Part shown: positions 31,732 to 43,805 of the stretch, one piece after another
Layout: the number at the start of each line of letters is the position of its first letter
Numbering within the stretch: position 1 is the first letter of the stretch
The notes under the pieces: generated by a model
The model's database searches: none
Told to the model about the DNA's origin: nothing
What the model saw: only the letters and a program-made list of their open reading frames with translations
DNA from: Alloascoidea africana
Lineage: Eukaryota > Ascomycota > Alloascoideomycetes > Alloascoideales > Alloascoideaceae
NCBI GenBank assembly: GCA_030581615.1
Contig: JAKTTT010000081.1
Span: 1 to 64,000 of the forward strand
Reading direction: 5' to 3'
DNA: 64,000 nucleotides
Program-made: the position numbers and the translations under genes

Positions 31732-34700
31732 ATGGTAGAGTATCTTTAACTGCACCCTGATATCTTGACTTTGGCCGTCACTAACACCAAACAGTTCCAA
31801 TTACTGGGAACACTGGTATCATCTTTTTGGTCCTTTTCTTCTTCTTCACGAGACCAAGCTGCCAACCCAATCACGCATTTTTATTCTCAGCTTGCTGCCA
31901 GAATTGCAAAATGTCCTCGTGCATTCATCTTGTGGCCTGCTTCCATAGCCTTTATCATCTCATACCCTTCCTTATACTCCCTGTTCACTTACTCCTCGCT
32001 CTCCCTGATGCATCCTGCTCTCAGATCTCAAGAATCAAGCTCGTGGTTTTGTGATTTGCCCTCTGTCCAGGAAACAGTTGAGCAAACCATGTTTGAGGAC
32101 CAAATCGGATCTGCATCTTCAAAACCAGGCTCACACCAAACCGAACTAGAGCCCATTGATATTGTGTTTAAGCAACTGTGGATTCAATCTTTGTTGAGTT
32201 CCTCTCCGTCTGAAGCTCTGGAAAAAGAGTTTCTGATGGAAGCCTGGAGTCTGCAAGAACAGCTGATAGAGGGTATCCCATTGTGCTATAACTTCAACGA
32301 TAATACAAAGCCATGCGGGTTTTTGTTTTCTCCCTTCTTGTTCTGGAACAACTCAATTCAATCTTTGGAAGCTGATAATAACGTGCTGAAAACGATAAAT
32401 TCACAAAAGGGATTGCAAGATCATGTGAATCTCGGACTTAGCTACACTTCCCTACTTGCTGGACTAGACATTCTAAGTGGAAAAATCAGGTCCGCAAAGG
32501 CTCTCAAAATTAGTTTCTTTTACATTCCGCCGAATTTTAACAGTGACACAAACTTGCCTAGTCTTGGAGACATTTGGGATTTGAATTTGGAGAAGCTGGC
32601 AAGAACGGTTGAAGCGAATAACCCTCCGGAGGTGTTGATCTTCTCCACACCACCAGCTCAGCGAGCATCAATCAAATGCACCTATCACATAAGCCCGCTG
32701 CTTTATTCAGACCATATCATCTTAATCATTTCTTATGTTTTCATTGCCCTGTACTTCACTCTGTCTCTTTACAACATTCGGTCCGTGAAATCACGGTCCG
32801 GACTACTGGTTACATTTATCGTTGAGATGATTCTTGCATTTATGTCTGCATCAACAATTACAACGTTTGCTTTCAAAGAAGGCCTTGAGGACATACCTCT
32901 TCAAATACTACCATTTGTTGTTCTTGTTGTTGGCATGGAAAACATGTTTCGTCTGGTTAATGCCGTTTCTTCCACTCCCGGAGAGAGGTCAATTTCCAAC
33001 CGTTTGTCAACCGCCTTTTCTCTTGTTGGATTCAAATCAACATTTGTTGTATTGGCAGATGCAATTATTATGCTTTTGCTCTACCCTGTATCAAACCTTT
33101 CCACCCGCAAGTTTTGTGTATTTGCAATTGTTGCTTTGATTGTCGATCATATTCTCCACATTACCTACTTTTCTGCAGTCTTATCCGTTGACATTCGAAG
33201 ACTGGAGCTTGAGGATTTAATAAGATCTTCTGAATCTGGCGCAAACGGATTCAATAACAGAAATGGTATGTGCCAAAGTCTCTCGGCACGCTCAAGGTTT
33301 TTGAAACAACGCATCAGCAAATACAAAAGTGTGGGATTGATGCGGCCTCAAATGCCCTTTACCACAAATATAATAGGCTCTTTAACAGTAGTGATGTTTC
33401 TTGTTCTAATTAATTTTCGATATTTGCGACAAGCCATATCTATTGTAGATGATGTTGAAATATTGAAGGCTTCCAAAGAAGCTCTTGAGATCAAAAAAGG
33501 CAATAGCATTGTGACACAGAGCTCTTTAACAGATGGAATCAACAATGGGATTCTCCGAGACAATTATTCTGAAGCATGGGGACACTCAAATGGTATTTTT
33601 AATAACTCACACTCAACTATACCGTTTTTTTTAGAAGGAAAAACGCTCACAAGAGAAGCAGTTTCTTTTTTCAGTCAAGAGCCTCGCACATCAACGTTTA
33701 ACATTCTTGCAGTTGTGGAGGAACCGTCAATTGCAATAAAAGATAGCACCTTCACATATGAGAAAGCTTTCAGCCCAGATTCAAAGGATGTGCTGACAGA
33801 AATCGACTTTAGTTTTGATTTGTCAACAAAATATGAGTTTGGGGTTTATTATCTGATAGAGTTTGTTGCGAATCTGATTTTTATTCTTTCTTTAACCAGT
33901 ATTATTCTGAAATGCATTTTGCCTGTTTCTTCTCAGGATGACAACGAGAGTGAAGGGGAAAATTTAAATGGTAATGGAAATTTTAAAGCTAATGAAGATT
34001 TGCATCACGACCTTGCTAGAGGATCATTTAATTGTTTTGAGTTTAGTGTGTATCACATGCTTGACATTTGGAAGATTCTGACCTGTCCTAGCTCCTCTAT
34101 TCTTGTATCAATCGGGTTGGACCATCGAGTGGTGATATGGAATCTGACCCATGAGCGAAAGAGCATGATTGACACTCCCACAAGCCTCCCCTATATCGAT
34201 CAATTCTGGCCGATTACGTACGCTGTGCTGAACGACAAAGGTAACCTTTTGGCTATAGTTGGCAAAGCGGGCAATGTCGCTTGCTGGGACCACACGTTGA
34301 AGAGATACGTTTGGTCGACTTTTGATACGCAACTACAAAATGACAAGATAATGGATGCATTTTTCAGGAAGAACTCCGGTTGTAGAGAGTTTTCAAAACC
34401 AAGATCAAAATCAGATACCTGGGCATACCGAGGCTTTTATTCAGAAAAGTTGGATATTGAGAAGAATGGAACTGAAAGACGGACTTTAGCTTTTAATTCG
34501 ATTCCAGAGCTAGTTATTGTGTTGAAGAGTGGCATTGTGATCACCATCTTTGAAGGGACAGTACGAAGGTACAACATTTATAGTGGTCCTCTTACCTGGG
34601 CTAAGGGATTACAATCATCCAGATTAACTGGCGGTTGCGAATACATTGTGGCGGCTACTTGCAATGGTGATCTTATACGCAACTTTGAGGATGGTGAAAA

Positions 34701-35631
34701 GCACGTAACTACTTCTTTACAGTTGCAGAATGTGTATAATCAGTCAGATATTAAAAGCGAAGTTAATCGAAAATTGCGCCCAATAGACCCCGAGTACATG
34801 CTCTCGCCCTATCGAACAAAATCGAAGGGCAGTGGTCAACAGTCAAGGAGAATAAGAGGAGACTCAATAGATAGAAACGTTTCACATGCGATAAATATGT
34901 CATTTACAGGGATACTGGTGAAAACGAAGGGCCTGATTGCGGAATTGATTGACGTGCGTACCGATATTCTATTACGACGGTTTAAGGTGAGTTCTGGACT
35001 GAAACCGGGCACACTGTCAACTTTCCATTCCAAGATTGGAATCTGTCCTTTGTGTGGCCATGCAGCTGTCAAATCGTTTTCAGTAGCATATACAGCTATG
35101 ATGGAGTCTGGAAACACAGATACTGTTTTTCTGCACACATTTTCGGCGGGAGATAGATCCATATGTCTCCGTACTGATTGTGATTCTCGTTGTGGCGGTT
35201 GGGATTCGGTAACGGAGAGCAGACACAGCTTTGACGGCGTCGAAAGATGGAACGTGACGAAACAAAACAAGATAATGGGCATTCGCAAGAGAATAGCCGG
35301 GAGAAAAGAGCTTGTAAATACACATGTGGCTGCTAGAAGCAGTCATCATGATCATGGATTGATACAAGAGGGCGCACAACTAAGGCAAAGAAACAGGAGC
35401 ACACACGATTATCCCAATTCAAATAGGCTTGAGGAGTCGCCTCAGATAGGCGATTTATGGGAAGGCTGGACCATGACAGCGGATGGGGAAGTGGCGATAT
35501 ATAACATCCCAAGAACAAATGATGGCGGTGGGGGTAGGCTTTTGACAAAACGGGTTGGGCCTGTTGGTGTGTTTGGTGATGAAAGCATTGTGGTGACATT
35601 TGGAAACGTTATGAATGTTTTCTCTATATAA
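31732..35631 (+). CDS. SCAP/Scp1-type sterol sensor, SREBP escort protein
   Basis: A proposed exon 1 is a bare ATG (31732-31734). The 60-base intron 31735-31794 has donor GTAGAG and a CACTAAC branch, and exon 2 is 31795-35631, giving 1279 aa beginning MFQLLGTLVSSFW. The open frame has no other ATG until 32005, so a start upstream of TM1 needs this splice. Order of parts: TM1 (FILWPASIAFIIS), a luminal loop, a sterol-sensing domain of about five helices (ISPLLYSDHIILIISYVFI through IVDHILHITYFSAVL), a further TM (MFLVLINFRYL), a second loop, the last TM (YLIEFVANLIFILSLTSII) and cytosolic WD-like repeats (VSIGLDHRVVIWNL, LLAIVGKAGNVACWD). SCAP carries SREBP from ER to Golgi when sterol falls. 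Its presence implies that the yeast keeps the SREBP pathway. Confidence 0.82.
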
Positions 35632-36025
35632 GGGAATAGCTCGGATCTAATTAATAGACCGATGGGTGTGGAATATTGTGGTTAACAAAAAGTTATAGTT
35701 GAATGGTTTTGCATTTATATTTATTTTTGTAAATTTATAATAACTTACCGGGGTTTTTAAACAAAATGCTGTTGTTGTTGTAGAGCGAGTAACAATCTAG
35801 AATGTCCCAGAAAGGCAAGAGTTGTTACTTTATTGGGACACATACAGAACACACAGAGTCAATTAACGTTCACGATATAGTAAGCTTTTTTCTTGATTTA
35901 TGAAGAGTAAGTGTGTGATAAACTAACACAAAGGCATTACAAGTGATTTGTAAAAGAAAAAAAGTTGAGGGATAAAATAGAGTGGTTTGGTTGTACAGTA
36001 TCATTAATGTTAACAGGTTTTACGC
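35632..36025. other. Convergent 3' spacer
   Basis: 394 AT-rich bases lie between the stops of the SCAP homologue and the permease. No gene is seen. Confidence 0.6.
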
Positions 36026-37756
36026 TTACTTTCTTTCCTTGTCTTTCATTTCTGGAGGCGACGATTCAGTAGAGGAGGCATCCTCAGAACGGCCATAACC
36101 TTCTATTGTTTCACCCCCCTGTGTTCCTTCGGGAGCTTCTGGTGGGATGATGAGATTCAAGATGAGAGCAACAATACCTGCAAGTGCAAAACCGGTCTCC
36201 ATGACGAGCTCAATTGCGTCCATAAAGCCTTTCAAAGAAGTGTTATCGCCATCGTATTTAAACACATAGCTAAACCAGTTGGGAACCAAAGTTGCACCAA
36301 ATCCAAATACTAGTGCAGCTGTCAGAACAAAACGATCCCTCCGCGTGAGACCCGATGAACTTATGATGGCCAGACCGGAGACAGAGACGGAGGTAAAGAG
36401 GAAGGTAGTCATCCCACCAAGAACAGGACTTGGGATGGCAACAAGAGCAGCGGCAAATTTGGAAAAAACGCCCATGACAATGAGGAAAAAACAACACCAG
36501 TAGCCTGCCATTCTATTTGCGCATTTGGTAAGGGAGATGACACCGTTGTTTTGAGCAAAAGTGGAGACCGGAGTAACGGTCATAAGTCCAGATAAAGTTC
36601 CATTGAGACCGTCTGCCAAAACGCCGCCTTGAATTCGTGATTCAAACTCTCTTCCTTCCACTGGCAGCCTTGAAACTTCGCAAGTTGCAGTGATGTCACC
36701 GATGGATTCCATCACAAGGGTAACGTAAACGGCGAGGAAAGGAAGCACCGCAGGAGCATAAACACTTAGTTTAAAAGTGTGAACCCAGATAAATGTTGCT
36801 GCTGGTGCAGCGTCAATACCACTTCTGTCAAAATAGCCACAAGCACCAGCCACGATACAACCGACAAGAAGTCCGCAAATTACAGCGCAAGACTTCATGA
36901 TGGGGGACCCCCATTTCTCACAAAGAACGATGACAACAAAGACCAAGAACCCAAGTCCGATGAACTCGGCAGAGCCCCAAGGCAGTGGCTTTGGAGCATT
37001 GATGTTGGGACATAGAGAGTAGAGACCTGTTTCGGGCATCGAGACGCAGGAACCTGATCCGCCAGCCCAGTTTTGGAAACCTGTTTTGATAAGTTTTACA
37101 CCGATTAGAAGCACAACTGGGCCTGTGACTATGTGAGGGAAGACTTTTCTTAGGATTGCAGGAGGTACAAACGACATTGCAATTTCCAAAAGGGCACAGA
37201 CGGCGGAAGTTCCGAGAATTGCTCCGTAACCATCAGGACAAGGAAGAAAAGTTCCATCATCGGCGACTGGACATTTTCCTGACGCGTACATTTGAGGCAA
37301 AGCACCAGTGACAATTGTGATTGTTGCAAAAGAGGTACCGAGGACCGAGAGCAGGCCTGTCCCGATGTAGTAAGGTGTTTTCCAGATGTGGAATCTTGTA
37401 ATTTGGATTGTGGAGAGCAGACCGGACACAATCAACGAGGCCGATACCATGTATTGGGAGGTTTCAGCATTGAGGTTTGCGGCGCTTCCTATGATTATTG
37501 GAGGAGTAATTACGCCGGCCAGCATTGATAAAGCGTGTTGTAAGCCGAGCAGGAACCCCAACAGGAGCGGCATTTCTGAATGGAGACCGAAAAATGGTGA
37601 AACTTTTGGTGTTTTGTTTTTCACAAAAGGGATTGAAGGGGTGAACATGTAGGCATAATCAAATTCCCCTAGCAAACCACGTTTTGTTGTACATTTGTTG
37701 ATAACTGAGCGTACAATGTCGCCAAAGCTCGGTCTTGTTTCCACTACTCCAACCAT
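36026..37756 (-). CDS. Urate/xanthine:H+ symporter, NAT (NCS2) family, UapA-like
   Basis: This is a 576-aa intronless permease. The QH motif is in TM1 (GLQHALSMLAGVITPP). The NAT signature QNNGVISLTK is at 402-411, followed by CANRMAGYWC. This QNNGV-x3-TK form is shared with UapA/UapC rather than with ascorbate or uracil carriers. Upstream are VTLVMESIGDITATCEVS and the substrate-site region, with Glu in ESIGD. The Gly/Pro-rich TM10 segment is AAALVAIPSPVLGGM. The tail is hydrophilic and acidic (EAPEGTQGGETIEGYG). UapA imports uric acid and xanthine at the plasma membrane for use as nitrogen. The gene sits beside the large gene-poor region, so its promoter may extend far upstream (37757 onward). 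Confidence 0.9.
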   Translation of the reverse strand: MVGVVETRPSFGDIVRSVINKCTTKRGLLGEFDYAYMFTPSIPFVKNKTPKVSPFFGLHSEMPLLLGFLLGLQHALSMLAGVITPPIIIGSAANLNAETSQYMVSASLIVSGLLSTIQITRFHIWKTPYYIGTGLLSVLGTSFATITIVTGALPQMYASGKCPVADDGTFLPCPDGYGAILGTSAVCALLEIAMSFVPPAILRKVFPHIVTGPVVLLIGVKLIKTGFQNWAGGSGSCVSMPETGLYSLCPNINAPKPLPWGSAEFIGLGFLVFVVIVLCEKWGSPIMKSCAVICGLLVGCIVAGACGYFDRSGIDAAPAATFIWVHTFKLSVYAPAVLPFLAVYVTLVMESIGDITATCEVSRLPVEGREFESRIQGGVLADGLNGTLSGLMTVTPVSTFAQNNGVISLTKCANRMAGYWCCFFLIVMGVFSKFAAALVAIPSPVLGGMTTFLFTSVSVSGLAIISSSGLTRRDRFVLTAALVFGFGATLVPNWFSYVFKYDGDNTSLKGFMDAIELVMETGFALAGIVALILNLIIPPEAPEGTQGGETIEGYGRSEDASSTESSPPEMKDKERK

Positions 37757-38700
37757 TGTTGTTGACGTTGTTGATTTGAAAAGGATTGGTTCCTGTTGAG
37801 TTGATATAGATGAGCGTGTGAAGAAAAAAGGGAGGGCAAGATAGTGGAGATGCGATCTTTATATGTTCCTATCGGCACGGCCAAAGTGGGAGAATGTATT
37901 ATTTTGATCTGCAAGGAAGTTCTCAGGGAAAAAGCGAAGTGAAAAAACACGAGAAGGAGATGGGGAAGAGCTTGACAACAACAAGAAAAAATTTTAAAAG
38001 AAAGGATGGTTCATGAAGAAAGAGTCTGGCAATTCGAGAGAAGATAGGAAAACAAAATCTTCACTGACTATTTCCCAGACAGGATGCAACCTGAAGATCT
38101 CCCCTTATGGTACAGTGTGCCAAACCCAACAAGTCCAGTCCCAGGTTTCTTGAGCACAATAAGGAGTTTTCCTCCATAAGCCTCTCTACACGGTCAAAAA
38201 GAAGCGCCACAGTTGTCTTCGTGTGTCTAGTTGTTTTGTAATACAAGTCTGGTGGGTCCAAAGACAAAGAATGCAACCTTATCTGTTCAACCAAGTAGTC
38301 CGAGTCCGATTCGTTATTGATGATACTAAAGGCAAGCGCTCTTTTCTTGGCTCTGACATTTGAAGATTGCTATGCTCAAAAACAAGACATACTTCCAAAG
38401 GAGGTAAGTGAGAAGGCTCGCGGCAAGTTCCAGGGAATTGAAATCTAGGGGCCAAAGCAAGACACTTTTTTTTCACATCTAGTTATTATTTTATTCTTAT
38501 CTTATCTTGCATTTCGCAATCCCCTTCAATTATTTATATTTTTTCTTCTTAGTTTCTTGCATATACCTGCCGAAGCAAATTTTCCTTTTGGAGTGTTAAC
38601 AGCATCCATTTTTTTCTATTCTTTGAACCAGTGTTTTAGACCTGTCTTATCAATACACACTAGGTGACTAGAGTTTCCACAAAAAAAAAAACCGTTTAAA

Positions 38701-38764
38701 TTTAACTAGCAGGTGTGGAGTATTAAGCGCCCATCTCGAACGATCGACCGTTACACCACCTAGG
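38701..38764 (-). other. tRNA-like relic or Pol III-type sequence
   Basis: Read on the minus strand, TGGTGTAACGG resembles a Pol III A box and GTTCGAGAT a weak B box, followed after about 40 bases by an 11-base T run (38681-38691), a Pol III terminator. The boxes are too close together and no cloverleaf can be closed, so this is not a working tRNA. The ends form an imperfect CTAGGTGGTGT/ACACCTGCTAG pair. Confidence 0.25.
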
Positions 38765-41700
38765 GTCCATGCCTCCTACTGGATATAGACTACGCCCGAC
38801 TCTGTCTCAAGGACCGGACATTGAGGATCCTAGATCCTGGGTCGCAACTACGGCAAGACCCGACAGCGGATAAAATGAGAAAAGAAAAACCGAGGGCCAG
38901 CTTGCGGCAAGAAGAATCTCGATTTGCCAACTTCTGGTTCTCGATTGGCCGTGTGCAACAGAGAGATAATGCAAGATAAAGTCTGTTATGGAGAGAAAGG
39001 GCGAGTGGGTGTTTATGCAGGGCTACCTACAGAAAAGAATAAGGCTTTTAGAGAACAACAAGAAGCAGAATAAGAAAGGCAGGAAAAAAAAAGAATTCTC
39101 GGAGATTTCAATAGAAGGATTTTTCACTGTTTTGGGAAGTGTGGCTGCGATAGTATTTGGAAGTAAAGGCATGGAATCTTCGCTAAGGTACGCGCTATGT
39201 GTTTTTTCCATTGATAATGAATCCAAAAAGGGATAAATGTCTACTCTTTGGACTTTACACTTGAACTATTGAATTAATTTTGATTAAGTTCCAGTTATGA
39301 ATAAAAAAAGTCAAACAGGTGTTACAATTCGAGCTGAAAACATTATTGATAGAGCAGTGAGGGGTGATCAAAACCAGTTCTCTATGTCAACTCTGGTTTC
39401 ATTCAAATTCTACTATTGACTTAGCCAATCCTTTAGCTCAAATTTGAGTCCTAATTGAAACAAAGGAAAAATGTATAGTTGGCGTAAGTGCACCCATATT
39501 CAAGGTCGTATTGTTTTAGTTGTTTTTCTAATTAAACAGACAACAAAACTAAACCGTAGAACAAGCCGTTTAATTTTCTTGGACTCGGGATCTTTCCGAA
39601 TAATTATACATTTGTTTACTCTTTATGTTTCTGTATTCAAGCAAGGGGTAAAGAAAAATCAAAGGGCAACGAGAGTGCAATATAAAAAGGAATGAGACGT
39701 TGTAGTTTGGGGAAATCCTTGATCTGTAAGTGGCATAAATACTAGGAACTAGAAAAAGGACATATCCATTGCTTTTTTTCAAGGAAGAAAAGTCTTTTCA
39801 TAGCCTAAAATATTCCTTGTTAAAGCAAAATGGACTTTGTGGACACATCATGGATGTTTTCTGTTTTTTTTTTTGGTAAATTCACATAATGCTTACTCAT
39901 ATTATCAATATCATTTGCTCTTTTCATTTTTGTAAGTTTTTTCTCGTTCAATAGAAGTGGTATCGAATTTTTCGACTCAGTCTCTTATAAGCCACCATGC
40001 TAGGCATCTTGTTTCCAAAATAAAAGACACACTCTTATGTCAACTCCCTTTTCATGACAGATCTCTTACTCTGTGCCCATTTTTTTACTGTTTTTGAAGG
40101 TCTTGAGTCGTTCGGACAGCACCGATGCATTGTTTTTACAGTTCAGCCAAGTAACGAAGGCACATGATTTCTCAGTCTTACTTCCCTTAAGCACTTGGTC
40201 TTCTTCTCCTGCTGGTAGTTGGTCCAGCCAACTTATTATGTTAAAATCATTTCTGAAGCGCCCTTTAAGGGGTAAAGGAGTAGATGATATCAGATTCAAA
40301 AACAATAACCGTAAATTATATTTGATATCGTGAAAAAACTAATAGAAAAGTTCAAATTGGACCATGAAAAGCCAACAGTTGGTTACCCCAGGAGATGGTA
40401 GGCTCAACTTTTCGAGTTTTATGTCTATGAGCCCAATTTTAAAAGCTCTACAAGCAGTAGATAACGCAACGAGTTTCAAATACCCAAACTTCTATTACAG
40501 TCCTGTTGTTATAATGCAGAGAGTAGATTTGAACCACGGTATGTAATAGTTACGATAAGGACAAGACGTGTCAAACCCACGTCATGTTACAAACATTCTC
40601 ATGACCAACAACAACAAGACCCATGCTCGTTTTTTCTAACCTTCAAAACAATAAATATTTTATGGTAATTCTGTTTTGACTCAGATTTTTCAACAATAAA
40701 CGAATAAGCGATACAGAATAGTAAACCATATAATTAATCATCAACATCTGGATTCTAATAACTGAGAGGTAAATTTTCAAAACCACGTAGGGATAAAAAT
40801 CATTCTCTTCTCTGAAAAATCATCTACTTATTTCTGGGAAACCAGAAGAGGTTCTTTTAGACTCTAATCCTGGATCAAGTTTTAACTGTCACTAGGCACA
40901 ACTGTTTTTAAGGAACACGTTTTTACGTTATCTGATTCACTTTCAAGTTGCAAACTACACGTGGTCAAACATCAACGACAAGCATCCCAAATAAGAGCAG
41001 TAAAACTGTTAGAAACGTGCCCTTTGAATACTAGAAAGTGACTAGATTAGAGACAAAAGTACAGTTATGCTTGCGTTTCCATCATATGGGAGCCACCCAT
41101 AATTTTTTATTTTTATATTCTTATCGGGGATGCCGCGTTAATGTTACCAAGGCGGTAAAGCAGATGACTTGTTTTTGATGGCGATGACTGAAAACACAAT
41201 GATTGATGAGAGTAAGCAGGGGAGTATCGGGAAAATGAATGTGTTGGAAGCGTACACATAAATCTCGAATTGAATGTGAAGGGATGTGATGCACGGTGCG
41301 TCTATCTGATGTTGAAGGGAATGTTTCTAGAAAGCATTGTATCACCTTCAGTCTAAAGTTGAAGTTGAACTTTAGCTTGAAGTTGAATCTAATAATGGCC
41401 TAATAAATCCGGTTTAGAAGTGCACTGACTGTGCTAAACCTGTTGGGTCTGGGAGTGGCGTCCTGGGAAGGAAAAACAGTAGCCTATTTTAGAAACTATT
41501 TTTAAGTGTCTCGCTGGTGGCAAGTTGCGGCCATAACTAGAATTAGGATTACGAATTGGGCCGCAATAGCCATATTGGTAGAATACACAAAATAGAAGGG
41601 GGCTAAATTATTAACATCAAGTGATGCGTGTGTGTGCGTGGTGAGAGAGGACCAAAATGTTTTGGTCCGTCCATACCGCGTCCGAGAGTCGACTTTCTGC

Positions 41701-43119
41701 TGCTGGTCCATTTGCCCAGAGCGGTCATCTGTCGTGAACAAACCTGCGAATGACGTCAAATGCACCCGAATCAGATCGTTTCTCATCTACAGAGAGATCT
41801 TGAGTGATCTGATCTGATCGGAAAGGATCATGAAGAGGGGGAGGAGGAGTGGTGATAGCCGGTGCCATAAGGCTGGGAGAGCACAGACTTCTCCCTTCGA
41901 CCCCGAGGGATTAGATTAGACAATGAGACAATAGAAAAATAGGAATTGGTGGGGGTACTTTTCGAAACTCAGAGTCAACTCCTTCACCCCTCCTGTTCCG
42001 GTTTCGCGGTTTGAGTTTTGTTGAGAAGAGAATACGGATCCCCCTCGTTCTCGAAGGATGGAATCGCTGACTCGATTGTTGGATACCAGGCTTTTTTACG
42101 AAGGATAGCACTGGGTAGAAGTGTTCCAGCGTGTACGAATCGGCCCACTCTGGCTGGACGAAATGCTTACTGGGCGGTCAGCATGGAGCCTTGTTTTTGC
42201 TGCCTTTCTGCCCTTCTGCCTTTGCCGGACACGCACACCACAAAGCAAAGCAAAGCAGGAGCTAAAGTGAAAGTAGAAGCAGAAAGGAGCCTTCTCGTCC
42301 ATTCTGCCACCGCCAGCATCCCCTCGAGGGGTCACTCAGTCACACCTTCCCACACGGTCAACGCCCAATTTTCGCAAAAAATAGCAAACGAGGGGTTCTC
42401 CCGTCCCTATTCTTCCCGCCCAGGTGGTTGCGAGCACCGGAAAGCCCCAAGCGGCGGCGAGAAATGAAAAGCGAAAGCGAAAAAAAGCGGGCGCGAGATG
42501 AGATGGCCGCTGCACCTGCGCATGCACATGGCCCGATCGGGCCACCGCATTATTATGTGAAACTGAAAATTATTTCGCTGGGACTTTGGTCCTGACACTG
42601 GTTCTGTTTTTGGCTCTGGCGGGCTGGCCTCCCGGCGCGGGCTGGCTGAGAGAGCTTTGGGCAGCTTCTCTGGCGGACGGCGAGGGCGGGGGACAGTGGA
42701 GGTCGCAATGGGTCCTCGTGGGGGTTCTGACGGTGCTGGCGCTAGCGACGAGGAAGCCTCACTGGCGCCGAGAAGGGCAAATTCAAACCCAGCTTCCCAC
42801 CGCCATGGCCCTCATCACACTCACCGCCCGAACCAGCTGGAGCCAGCTGAAACCCAACACTGGGAACAGGGGCCCGGTGGCACGATTCCAGAGCAATCTG
42901 GCTGCGTTTTGGCAAAATGGGCTTGGCCATCATCCATCCGGCGGCTTGCAAGCGTTGAAACGTGTGCCCATGTGGTGAGACTGAGGACGAGCTGAAGAAT
43001 TAGCACACGCTCGTCCTTCTCGTGCCCAACGTGCCTTATCATCGCAAACCAGGGCCCCGGGCGCCCGGCAAGGAGCATTGCCGCGACCAGAGCCCAGCGA
43101 CCAGCAGAGAAGCGCTCTC

Positions 43120-43154
43120 AGAAATCAGAAATTAGAAATCAGAAATCAGAAATC
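43120..43154. repeat. AGAAATC tandem repeat in a promoter
   Basis: About five copies of AGAAATC (one variant with a T) lie in tandem, followed by AGAAC-rich sequence, roughly 300 bases upstream of the 43461 start. Confidence 0.75.
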
Positions 43155-43328
43155 TGGCAGAACAGAGAAACCAGAACAGAGAACCGCGCCAAATACGAGG
43201 CGCGGGAATGTGTCGACGAGCCCATCTCATCGCCTCTCATTATAATTTCGTGCAGCTCGCCGCGGTCAGGTCATCGCATGGCTCTCTCTGCCTGTTTGGC
43301 CTTTCTTTTCGTCCTCGCCTGCTCCAAC

Positions 43329-43335
43329 ATATAAG
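43329..43335 (+). promoter_or_regulatory. TATA element of the 43461 gene
   Basis: ATATAAG lies about 130 bases upstream of the start codon and is followed by a pyrimidine-rich CTCTTTTCTC tract, a layout seen at strongly transcribed yeast promoters. Confidence 0.5.
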
Positions 43336-43460
43336 GGCCTGCTATTCCTCGTTTTCTCTTTTCTCTTTTTTGTTCTTCATCAAACCAATCCACTAAAGCT
43401 CCAAAGCATCTGCTTCTCGCTCCAGAACACGGTATCCTAGCTCTTGACCACTATCTCGCA

Positions 43461-43805
43461 ATGTCTTTCTATCTGAACCCATCTGCTGCTTCTTCCGTCA
43501 CTTCCAGCCCATACCTCGGAATCCACCATGGAATTGGATCTCTATCCAGTCTCAGCCTCTCGTCTTTGTCCCGTACTCCTTCCAGAACAGAGAGCATTCT
43601 CTATGCCCCAGGCCAATCAAGCTTTGTCGACCTTGCCGCCGCTTCCGGTTCCGTCTTCTCTAGTGGTTCCACTTTGCTACGTGGGCCTTCTTCCCATAAG
43701 AAGGTTACACTTTATGCTCCAGGACAGGGCTATCTAACCAGAATCGACGATGACCTTCCTGCATTCACAACCCCAGCCGTTCCTCTTCTCAGAGGTCCCA
43801 ATTAA
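43461..43805 (+). CDS. Small two-repeat protein with LYAPGQ/LLRGP motifs, unknown
   Basis: A 114-aa protein with no family I recognise. It contains an internal duplication: LYAPGQ at 47-52 and 84-89, and LLRGP at 72-76 and 109-113. The spacing from LYAPGQ to LLRGP is 25 residues in both copies, and the repeat period is 37. The first 45 residues are Ser/Leu-rich (SLSSLSLSSLSRTPSR). There is no signal peptide or transmembrane helix. A TATA box, a CT-rich leader and a very large upstream region (most of 38-43.4 kb) suggest a regulated, possibly abundant transcript. The repeats are diverged at DNA level, so selection has probably kept the motifs. The C-terminus is RGPN. Confidence 0.6.
   Translation: MSFYLNPSAASSVTSSPYLGIHHGIGSLSSLSLSSLSRTPSRTESILYAPGQSSFVDLAAASGSVFSSGSTLLRGPSSHKKVTLYAPGQGYLTRIDDDLPAFTTPAVPLLRGPN

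Larger units (their letters stand above)
37757..43460. other. 5.7-kb gene-poor region
   Basis: I find no ORF with recognisable coding character on either strand. From 37.8 to about 41.9 kb the DNA is AT-rich with scattered A/T runs. From about 42.0 to 43.4 kb it turns GC-rich and promoter-like, with short direct repeats (AAAGC near 42243-42258, AGAAATC near 43120-43154). Small frames, such as 38061-38294 (-), 38988-39236 (+) and 42018-42467 (+), show no family features. It may be the long regulatory region of the gene at 43461, hold non-coding RNA, or include a centromere-like element; none of these is proven. Confidence 0.5.

Noticed and set aside
42586-42978. 130-codon frame with signal-peptide-like start
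   Set aside because: Hydrophobic start comes from GC-rich repeats (Trp/Gly/Ala); no family features, other frames equally open, lies in a promoter-like region.
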